DNA of 64,000 nucleotides, from NCBI GenBank assembly GCA_037576195.1, contig CM075103.1, positions 6,324,001-6,388,000 on the forward strand, read 5' to 3'. Source of the stretch: Phytoseiulus persimilis. Its lineage: Eukaryota > Arthropoda > Arachnida > Mesostigmata > Phytoseiidae. Position 1 is the first letter of the stretch, and each line of letters opens with the position of its first letter. The notes under the pieces are model-generated. The model ran no database searches. It was not told the origin of the DNA and saw only the letters and a program-made list of their open reading frames with translations. Both the position numbers and the translations under genes were made by a program. Below are positions 36,123-46,700 of this stretch, piece by piece.

Positions 36123-38607
36123 GATGAAGGCTACGAGGAGGACGAGTTGTCCGCGAATGAGGCAGCTGCATCAGATGTTAATTGGCTGCAGTTCATTCTC
36201 GGCTTGCGCCTGGAGCTCTTCCTGTTCGTTTATTCGATATCGTATTCCATGCGATTGGTCATCACCCAGGACTGGTTCCTGCATAAAGCGTGCTGGGAGA
36301 GGTGAGTTGATTGTGATCGTTCAATAGAGTTTCCGCGTATAAAGCCTCCAGAATTCATCCTGACAGTCCGGGATTCCCGCGACAAGGGTAGCGAGTGACA
36401 AAAACAATCGTTATCCACTCAACGTGGAGCGATTTGCGTGGCTCCTCCACTCAGGCCGTCTCGCCGGCCGGGCTCGATCCGGGTCGTGATGGACAATGGC
36501 GCAGTTTCAACAGGACTCGAAGCCACAGCAGTTCGTAGCGGATCAACAGAGCCGTGACGATCCGGGCAAAGAGCCTGTTGACCTTTGAACGGTTCGGGGG
36601 TTCCGAGGCCGTGGATACCTCGTTTGCTGGGGCGTTAGCGATTGCGTGGAGAAGGCGATCCCAGACCCCCAGATTCCATGATCGTTGTGAATGAGGGAGA
36701 GAGATACTTCGAGAGATCGATATCATTCCAGGTTCAATTCCAATGAATCCCTCTGCCATGACATACTCAACAGAGATAACGATGACCCGATAAAAACTGC
36801 CATCACAAAGTGAGATTTCACGAACGGATCTGTTTCGGACAGTTCCCTTCGGAGCCGAATCTGATTTCAACATATAACATAACATCAATATTCTAATGGC
36901 TTGAATTCCGTCGCCAATTCCAGGTCGGCGAACCTGTACAATCTATCCTGTTCCTGGTGCAGTTCATTCCGGCAGGACTTCTGTCCATTTTCATATCCCC
37001 ATTCGCCGACATCTATGGCCTGAAGGTACCTCTCATGGTTGCGACGGCCGAGGATTGATCCAGGTACGGGATTCCTGTTGATTTCGATGCTCCTTTTCCG
37101 ATCGTTATCCCTCGGTCAGTTGGAACCGTTCGAGTAGTTGTCGAGTCCAGTGGTTGGGTGTTCCAGGATTGCCTCACAGTAACAACAACTTTGATGCCCT
37201 CGATCCCGACCGTGTTCACCGTACTCTGTGCGATCCCGAACGGTTTCACGGGCGGTCTGGTCATAACATGCGCCTCGGTTTACTCCCACGCTGCTCGGAA
37301 CTCCTCCGACAGTTCAAAAACGATGAGATTCGCCGTGATCATCACCGCCATGACACTCGGATTCCAACTAGGAATGTTCATCGGAGGTCAGATCTTCGCG
37401 CTCTCACACGAACAACATTTCGTCGTTTTTGAATCGTCCGCACTTATCCTGATGTCATGCTTGATCTACCTCTATTCGGTTGTGCCTCTCACCGATGAAA
37501 TCAAAAACGCCTCTCGAGCAGAACTCATTCAGGTTGGTTTACGTGAGCTGCGTTGAGCGAATATTCTGATTCAGGCTGAGCGGTGTTACGAAGTGACTCG
37601 AGTCAATGTTCAGCGACATGGTTCAAATGAGCACTCGTGACGCCGTCTCGAGAAGGTCGACGACAGGTTTTCATGCGGCATGACTCGGTAATTTCGGATT
37701 TGTGATTTGATTCACATATTTTCATTTCAAGGACCTTTGCCGAGTTGACAATCTCACCGAAGGCTTCAAGGCGGTGTTCAGACAGCGACCCGGCAGGAAC
37801 CGCAAGAAGCTCCTGCTGCTGATGGTTTCCATGTGGTTTGTGCTGTTCAACAGCGAAAGTAAGCTGTCACGCTGACAATTTCCTCCTTATGAACCTGATT
37901 ATCCAGTGCCTCGCGAGGCTCTAGATATGACACCCCGACCTGACGGAGGAATGATCTTTACCAGCTGCGAGGAACATCAACTACTATTACACGAGGAAAC
38001 GCTACAACTGGTCCCCAACTCACTTCTCGAATATCACAGCTGCGTTCGGAGTGTTCCAGGTAGGCGTTCAAATATGACTCGTAAATTATGTTTCAATCCG
38101 CCTGAACAGGAATCCTTCCATCTTCTTACTGCGCTCCAACCGAGGTAATCTTCTTCGCAGCTTCTGGCAACCGCCACCTGCATCGTGATCTTCAGTCGGA
38201 TCCTCCGTCTTTCCGATCCCGCCTTCGCCTGCATCGGGGTGGTGGCGTTCATGATACAGAACGCCGTCAAAGCGTTCGCCTACAAAGACAGTCTCTACTA
38301 CCTGGGCTACGCGTTCGGAATGCCTGGGGGCACTGCCGCCGTCGGTATCTCGACGGCCGCGTCTCGGATCATCGGCCCTTCGGAGGCAACCAAGGTTTTC
38401 TCGTTCTGGACAACCTGCGAGTCTTTGGTCCCGGCGGTGGGTGATGTGATTTCATCACTCCTCTTCAACGCGTTCCTCGGGGTATTCCCCGGACTGCCGT
38501 TCCTACTGGGCGCGGTGTTGCAGCTCATCCCGTTGGGGGCCCTCATCTACTGCATCCGCTACCCCCAGATCGAGAAAGACGAATTCATTCATCGGAGACT
38601 CACATGA
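36123..38607 (+). CDS. SLC46-type membrane transporter, incomplete
   Basis: Major-facilitator protein of the SLC46 (proton-coupled folate transporter-like) family; substrate unknown. Exons found: 36123-36301, 36924-37063, 37167-37532, 37732-37858, 37965-38059, 38161-38607. They cover TM1 (LRLELFLFVYSISYSMRL), TM2 (FLVQFIPAGLLSIFISPFAD), TM3-6 (TVFTVLCAIPNGFTGG, FAVIITAMTLGFQLGMFIGG), the central loop, TM7 onwards (KKLLLLMVSMWFVLF, YNWSPTHFSNITAAFGVF) and the C-terminal helices (GMPGGTAAVGISTAASRIIG, FPFLLGA-like GLPFLLGAVLQLIPLGAL). Three gaps: the start exon before 36123 is missing; exon 1 ends in phase 2 but the next begins in phase 0, so a small exon for the first extracytosolic loop is probably missed; and exon 2 needs one added base near 37048-37052. 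Exon 5 has a weak pyrimidine tract. Confidence 0.8.
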
Positions 38608-40749
38608 ACCGTAAGATTTCCGATTTTCCCGAATCACACCGTTAGTCTCGTCGGAGCGGTTCTCGCAGAAACCAGCTTTCGAGGCCCGTGCCCCTCCTGA
38701 GTTCTAGTTTGTGTGATTTTCAGATGACTGTGCCGATTCTCACCTTTGCAACCGAACGATGTGTGCGGAGTGGACTCGACGGACGCTGTTGAGATCGTAG
38801 CAGGCGGCCGATGCCTCGCGTGGTCGGAGTTGTGGAACGTAACGGAAACTCTCCAATAGGATCATGAACTGACATCCGAACTTCTGTCCCGGCCACATAC
38901 TCCACAGGATTCGTGATCTCAATGAAAATCCCGGCCTCTTGTTTGATGAGTTTGGGAAGCCTCTTGTGCGACATTCTCCCTTGCCGTCGGTGGAACTCAG
39001 CTATTACATTACATTGTGTTCTCGTTGCTGACCTCTCGCTAGAGCAGCGATATTGTTTCCGAAGATGTCGAGGTTACCGGTGGATTGCCCTCCACGCTGA
39101 CTCACCTCAGATAGATCATTGTAGAGACTTGAGATGGGGACATCAGGAAGGACCACTTGTCGATGTAAACACTGTTGTGAATACATACATTCCTTGTTCG
39201 CTGAATCCGATTTCCACCCTCGCGACCTTAATCCCGTGCAAAGTCCAAATCCCGAAACTTGTCCCGTGTTCTGAATAAGCCCTGGTCTCTTTGCATTTCG
39301 TTACCCCCCCCCCCCAAACCATGTGCACCATAACCCTGACCTCCCTCTGGCTTAAGACGCTGTCCATCGTAGACCTGACCAGATCTACTCACACAAGTAT
39401 CTCGCAGCATCGCCATGGCGAAATGAGCTCCCGAGCACGGCTTCTACCGTTAGCATAACCACCAGCATTGCTGGCGTACGTTTCTCTTTGTGAAGACGAT
39501 TGTTGAATCAAACCAAAGAACCCTCGAGCACGATGTGAAGCGAATAAAAACGTCTCGTAAACAAACGCCCGTTTCATCGTCTTGGTGTAGGATTTGGACA
39601 GAATCGCGATCTCTCAAATGATGGCTCCGTTCGCTGTCATGAGGCACCTCTTTGGAATCGAAAGTGCGCACCCGGATAAGACCGAGTGATTTTCGGCTCA
39701 ATGCGACCAGGGCCAAACATTTAGAACCGGAAAACACCGATATCGTGGGAGAATGTCGATTAAGGGTTAGGAGAGTCTAGGAGTTACCCATTTCCCGATA
39801 CACTGACCGATAGAGAGTTTTGGACCTCCCGGATGATATGGCCATGGCGACCTGTCGCCTTTTTCATTCCAAAGGTGTTCGAAATGCGAGAAACCTGAGC
39901 CAGGAACGACCAGCGACAAGCTTCCCTTGGCTTCTATCAGAGGCTCTGGGAGGGCAGATCTAGCACCGTCGGGGCCCGAGTGCACTCTTTCCCGGAGTCA
40001 CCCGCGATGGGACAAAAGCAAATATGGTTTCCAGGGAAGCGATTTCAAATCTGCAGAAGGTATCTATCGAGTCTCGGGACCACATTGCCGGAACGAGGAC
40101 CCTTCGTGGCAAAACCGTCAAGGGTAGCTATAGAGTGCTGCTCGCCATCCCCTGCTCGCCAAGCCTGAGAGATGTCGCGTAAGATGCCAGGATCATATAG
40201 CTCGAGCAAACTTGGTGGAAACCCAACGCAACTGGACTCACGTAGACCTACCCATCTGGAGCATGACAGGGAACTCGAGTCGAGGAAGACTCGGGTCAAG
40301 CATATGTCGCTTCTTCTTTCGGGAGCCTGCTCTCGCGACTGAAGTTTTCGGTGTTAGCACTCTTTAGAATCCAGAATCCCGAGATTTTAACTGCCCCGTG
40401 AAAACTATGAACCGCCCCGATGGTCATCCCGGATTCGGTAAAGATCATCAACCTCATCGTTGATGCTGACAGTACGAGCCGACGAGCGAGGAGCAGCGAC
40501 GGCCGACCAGCCAGCAACCATCGAAGTAAGCAGGCGGCAGCAACAGCAGGCTGCGCCAACAGCCAACACACACAGAGAGGAGCACACAGACGACGGCGAC
40601 GCCTGTTTGTCTCCTCTATCTATTCGAGTAAAAGTTGCCAGTGGTGGACTGCTGCAAGTGATAAATCGCAGGACGCAAAGCTGGACTCAGGAGTTATGCG
40701 GTGGAGCCACAAGTTCTGAAGTTCGCCAGAATAACCACACCGCGACAAC
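38608..40749. other. Region between SLC46-like gene and VPS13
   Basis: Holds one coding-like minus-strand block near 38.8-39.0 kb (separate entry), a C12 tract at 39304-39315, and the VPS13 promoter/5' UTR, which is rich in CAG/CAA repeats at 40530-40580. Nothing else is recognisable. Confidence 0.35.
38835..38967 (-). CDS. Possible DEG/ENaC-channel exon or relic
   Basis: The minus strand reads LPKLIKQEAGIFIEITNPVE then YVAGTEVRMSVHDPIGEFPL. The spacing of a beta-strand block followed by GxxVxxxVHDPxEFP resembles the extracellular part of amiloride-sensitive/pickpocket channels. A second short block (SVYIDKWSFLMSPSQVST) lies upstream on the same strand near 39.1-39.2 kb and ends at a GTGAGT donor. 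I cannot chain these into a gene, and no transmembrane exon is visible, so this may be a fragment or a pseudogene. The family assignment rests on pattern memory only. Confidence 0.3.
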
Positions 40750-43700
40750 ATGGTGTTCGAATCGGTTGTCGTTGATGTTCTGAACCGATTCCTCGGATCT
40801 TACGTTGAAAATCTAGACTCGTCACAGCTGAAAATCGGAATTTTCGGGAGGTGGAGTGTCTGTGTTGTGTCTTTCTCTCAATGAGTTGGGAGGGCCGCGA
40901 AAAAGAAATCCGCGCTCGTTTCGCGTTGCGGAAGGACTTCTCCGGGAATGAGGTGACTGCGCTCTTTTGGTAGGGCATTCGGTTGAGGTGGCGCGGAAAG
41001 ACAGGTGTTCAGATTGGGGCTTTCACTGAGACGTTTCGCATAGGCTTCCGTGATTGGTCGATCAGGTTCTCAACCTGAGGTGAATTTGTCTCCAACTCGT
41101 GCAGGAACTGTCTTGGATTTGAGTGGAAGCAGTCCCATAGTACCTCAGGATTAGTTTATCCGATTGTTGCGAGCGCTTTGGAAAGTACTTGGCTGAATAA
41201 TCCAAACCGGGAGCGTTCAATTGTCCAAGCTGCAATCGTTAACAAGGGAGAGCAGTTACGAATGACGATCGAAAACTTCGCCCGCGATGCTTCGGAATGC
41301 GCTCTCTTCCGGGAGGCGGCTTCGAGATATCGTGGGATGATCGGTGGGGAAATTGACACTTCAGGATCGATCTCATCGGGGCACTGGTTTCTTTGGGAAG
41401 ACGGATCACCAGAAGCCGGCTCCCCTTTTACTAACAGGAAAAAGTCATTTGGTCGAAACCAAATGTGGGAGAATCACCGCATTGTCACCGCACCCTCCGA
41501 CCCACTCAACACAGCAATTATCTCGAGTGGTGATCCACAGAATCAGCTCAACAGTCTTCGTTGTTTCGGACATGTCGGCAAACTTTGCTGATGCCAGATC
41601 GTCAGGAATGCTGTTTTGTTCACGGTTCATACCACTGCATGCCAAGGTCGTCTATTTCGTTCCGTCATGAATATTTTGAATTCGACTTTCGTTGCCCAGT
41701 CGGATCTTGATGGAAGTCGCCGCCGGCTGATGCCGTGTTCAACTCGGTGTTGATTCTCGCCAGAGACTCGCGCTTTGAGAAGTCTCGTCGCGATCCACTT
41801 ATAGCTGGGGGGCACCTGCGCGGGCGATTCCGGCGATTATTGAATCAGGTCTCGAACTCGAAGAAATCAGCTGAGCGCATCCGGTCCGGGAGATCATTTG
41901 ATTAAAATCAGCTCGAATGTAGTCCTGCCTCAGGGGGGAGAGATAGTCGCGCAAAAGGATCACGTGTCCGTAGTTGTCAAATCTCCCGGGAAAAAAAGAA
42001 GAACGGAATATAAATATCACGGTATAACTCGGTCGATTCGACTGTTATACCCCTGTTCCTGACAGGACAGAGGCTCGAGGGTCTCTAGGAAACACGCCTC
42101 TGTGCTCTTCCAGATTCCAATGCTCCAGGGCAACGATTCGATTCAAGGCTTTTCTTCCTATCTCCCCCTCTCCGGAGAGATATGTTTCTGACACACAAGA
42201 TCGATACCTTCTTTGACAGTTCGTAAACAGAGCTTTCCAGTGGTAACGAAGCTTGAACAGAGTTGAACCTTTATGATGATTCACCGGAGGCCGTCGTCCC
42301 GGAATCGACTCGAATGAATAGAGCGCTGAAGGGATACGAATATCACCACCGGTCTCACTTCCAAACTGAGAGTCATCCTAGGCTGCCTCCGCCAACCGCG
42401 GGCTCTGCAGGTTTTGGTTCGCCAAAACAGGAAATACGCTCTGTTTACCCAGAAATATTGCGGCACATCATCAAATTTCTCGCGATTCTCAGCGTATTGT
42501 TTCACGCTCCGACCCTGTCTCGGTCGTCCACTTGGGAAAAATTGGATCAAATTGATCAGGATCATCAAGGTTCGACCTTGCCAGTAGCAGAGAGCCTTAG
42601 GGAGGCGGACCGTGGTGTCTGGACCCGGAAGTTCTTCCGCGGAAAATCTCTTCCTCGTGGTTCGCAAAGCTTACTGGTTCTTTTCTTTTCAGGTGATGTC
42701 GATCTTAAGACCTCATCATCAAGCCATCGGCTTTGGATGACCTTAATTTGCCGTTTCAAGTGACCTACGGGTTCATCAGTGAGTAGGCCGGGAGGATGTA
42801 ATGGTCATCCTTCGCTAATCCTTTTCTCCCGAGATATGAGTCGAGTGGAGCTCTCGCGCTAGAGCTGATTTGATCCGGAATCGTTCAATTTCCCTCGATA
42901 GTTCACGCTGTTTGTATCCGCGCTTCCGCGTTTTACACAAGAGGTTCGAGAGTGTCACGTATCCGAGGGTACTTGAAGGGAAACAGCAGTTGCATTCTCC
43001 CACATTTAGGTCTGCAATGTTCTGCGAGATTCGGAAGGCAGGGCTCATGGGACAACCTACATTCGATTTGATCACGCTTTTTGCGGCATCATCTATTCAC
43101 GATCCTCTGTCTCTCATCCATTCATTCAAAATTTCGCTCATTCGACGCTCGCTCCGGGTGTCAACGCATTGGCAGCCTCGGCCGATTGGCAGTGACCGAA
43201 CAGCTTCCTAGCTGATTGCCTTGAATCACGGCAGACGGTCAGTTCGCTACATGCGTGTCGCACTCAACACGTGTCTGTTTCCGTCGACTGGGTCTCCATC
43301 TAGTTGTCTGAAATGTGCTGTACATGCCCTCCGGCACGCCAATCTCCCGCCTCTGCGGAGTCTGTCTCCGATCCGTTTGTCCGCTCGAAAAAAAATGGAC
43401 GGTGGAGAGCAAACCGCGTCCGCGCAATCCGAACGCCATCTCTAGTTGTGTTTCCTTACCAAGGAGACCATTCGATCAGAATCGCTGAATCGAGGGAGAT
43501 TGGGGGCAAGAAGGTGGGGGATGGAAGGAGATGATGCGATCGGATTCAGTGGGTTGAGTGTTTACGGCTTTCGGGGAATCTCGTTACAACAAATCGTTAA
43601 GAGCGGTGGCTCTGTGAGTGCTCGGGGCTCGTGCAGTCGGACAGTCACTCACTCGCTCGCGCGCGTTTGCTCGCCCGCTTCTCTCACTGACTGAATGAGT

Positions 43701-46700
43701 TTGTGAGAAAAGAACTGGCTGTGCTACGCCCGAGTCGATCGCTTGACCTGAGAAACTTGGGTGTGGCTCAAAGCTCGGCAAGGCTGCGAAGTCTGGCGAA
43801 CGCCGAACGACGGGCGAATGTGGGAATCGACTCATTGGGAAGCGATTGTCCCCCCTTTCCAAATTACGCGCCCAATGCTGGCGATTTTGTGTCAGCAGGA
43901 TTGAAAATGCTCGGAGTCTGCTTCGAATCGTTTCTGAATCGCGGGATTCTCTCTCGCCGAACTTCCGAGATCCCTCAGTCTGAATCCTCTCGCTCGTCAT
44001 TCCAGAGAAACTCACGCTCAAATACCATGGAAAGATCTTTACGGCGCCCCCGTTGTCGCGTCTATCGATGGAGTGTACGCGGTCGTCGTTCCGTCAACCT
44101 CCACGACATACGACGCGAAAAAGGAATTCCAGGCCGGTCAAGACGCGAAACAGAAAGCCTTGCTGAGAGTGGAAGAGCTCAGAGCCAAAGTACGTACTTG
44201 AGACTAGTTCCCCGACCGCCCACACCTGGTCGGAGCCGAGCCTTCGGCGACTTCGGCCGCCCGAACCGATTGAATTCGCGACACAAAAGCCTGTTTGCAC
44301 TTATCGCCCCCTTCCCCCGTCATGGTTTCCAGGAGCTCGAGATGAAGAACCCGTCGAAGAAGCCAGAGAAGGAGGATACTCTTGTCGAGAAATCGTCGCT
44401 CAGGTTGTGAAGAACGTTCAGGTCAAGATTTCAAACATCCACGTGAGATACGAGGATTCGTTCACGGATCCCGCAAGGCCATTCTCTTTCGGCTTCACAC
44501 TGAGCAAGCTGAATTTCGAGACGACGGACGAAAACTGGAGACCCCAAATGGTCGACAGGAACGTACATATCTTCCGGAAACTGGTGTTCCTGGACAGCTT
44601 CTCAATTTATTGGAACCCAAAAGTTCGCCTCATTTCACACCTCAGCGCAAGAGAGATCATGTCGGACTTGATCGATACGATAGCTCGCGAGAACTACAAA
44701 CCGCCCGGAATCAACTATCGTGAGTAGGCTTCTGTGTTCGTCCTCAGGAATGGAGAAATGCAAACCGAATGTCATATTTCATGACTGATCAGTGGCGAAC
44801 TCGACTTGAAACCTTCCAGTTGTCGCACCGATAACATCCACGGTACGCATGCGGATAAACCAGAAGCCGGAGCGTGAAAACTATGAAATGCCGTCAATAA
44901 CAATTGACATCACTATAGAAGATATCTCAGTGAAAATCTCGAAGAATCAGTACCACGACATAATGGCTCTGATGGATTCTATGAATCGTATGTGGCTCGC
45001 TGATAAGTATCGCAAGTATCGGCCTGCGATACCGCTTCACAGGAACGCAAAAACCTGGTGCGTCTTCTTCCACGTCGATTTTTCAAACCCATAATTTTCC
45101 CTCAAATCCCCCCGTTGCATGCAAGCGCAGAAATGTCGTTTCCCTGCGCAGTCACGAGAAAGTTCGAAGATGGAGGAGTATTCAGAGAATTCGTGGGTTC
45201 CGATGGGAATGCGAAGCATATCATGTTTCAAAACTTGAGCGGGTTTGAATTCAGAGCTTGAAGCTGTGAGGAAGGTTTGGGTTTAGCAGTAGCGAGGCAT
45301 GTATTTTCCGAGACTCGGGAAACAATTTGCGACCCAGAAATCAATATTTGACTCGGAAATTGATTTTTGACTCAGGAATTAGTATTCGACTCGGAAACCG
45401 GGGATCCACCATTTTTTGGATGATTTCGGTGGGTTTGGAGCGTCTGTTGATGACGGATCTCCGTTCTCCGAGTCGAATATTTATTTCTGAGTCGAGAATT
45501 ATTCTCCGAGTTCCAAGTCTCGGAAATACATGCCTGAGCAGTAACAGGTGATCGCCACTCGCCAGAGGGGGGCTGGGGCATGGAAAGGTTCATGAGGGAC
45601 AGGTATAGACGGTTTTCAGCTCGGTCTCATGCCACGCTAAGCTCATGTTCTTCTCGGTGGATTGTGCTTGGGGTAACATCTCCGACCAGCGCCTGTGCCA
45701 CAAACATTGGCGTTCCCCTAATCGATATGAGCGTTGCATCCACGCAGACTAGCGCATGAACTCATGTTGCATGACCATCGTTGCAGGTGGAAATTCGCCT
45801 ACACTTCGATTCTCGAGGAACAAGTACGACCGCGACGGAAACAATGGAGCAAAGACCATCTCCTGGGATTCATCCGGAAAGTTAAAGAATACAAGCAGAG
45901 TACGCCCATAAACTCTTGAAGCAGAAGGAATCCGATCGTCTGAAAGTAAGTTGACTTCGCTCTCTCCCAGCCGCCAATACTTCGCATAAGTGCGAACTGC
46001 GAACATCTCTCGCTCGGGACCAAATTTCGGGTCGGTATAGCGGTTCCAGGCCCCAGCCCGTCCGCAGAATTCTCGAGATTCGTTGATCGATTCCGATTTA
46101 TTCATGTATCGATTGATTTCTACCGACGCTGACGGTCGAACACCTTGCTGACTTGTCCACTACTATCCATCTACGCGATAGCTACAACTCGAACTATCAC
46201 TGTTCGCGACAGTCAGAGTGGCAGTTGTGGTTGGTGTGGCAGTATAGCACGAGCTACTCGACTGTTCTCAGCTATTTTTCAAGTCGCCTGACTAAGGAGA
46301 CTATCGCCCTGAGCCGAAATTCGGACTCGGGGCGCTGACTTTACCGACCCCTGGCGTATCAAGAACGGCATGGAACTCTGAGGCTGCCCGTAAAATATGA
46401 ACCGATATCCACAGAAACTCGAGGAGGAGCTCGATTTGTTCAACATCATCCTGGCTCGGCGGCAAGCGGAAGTCGAGGTGGCCAAACTTCCCAAAATCGA
46501 GGCGAAAAAGGGCTGGCTCGGTGGCTGGTGGGGAGGAGGGGGAACCGAAAAAGGTTTGTGCATTCCTTTACTCCTGGGAGAACGTGGGCATCGTCAGTTC
46601 CCATTCGTGGGATATGACTCACCAAGGCCTTCCCGAGCGAGGCAGTCTCTGACGAGGGAGTTTCTGTGGGGATTCGACGTCGAAAAAGTATCCAGAGTGG

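Noticed and set aside
36499..36591. 30-codon ATG ORF (MAQFQQDSKPQQFVADQQ start)
   Set aside because: Polar and glutamine-rich, inside the gap of the SLC46-like gene. It gives no phase-compatible exon for that gene and has no independent support as a small protein.
43628..43695. GCGC/CT-rich tract as a CpG island or alternative promoter
   Set aside because: Too short, and no transcription-start motif or downstream first exon accompanies it.
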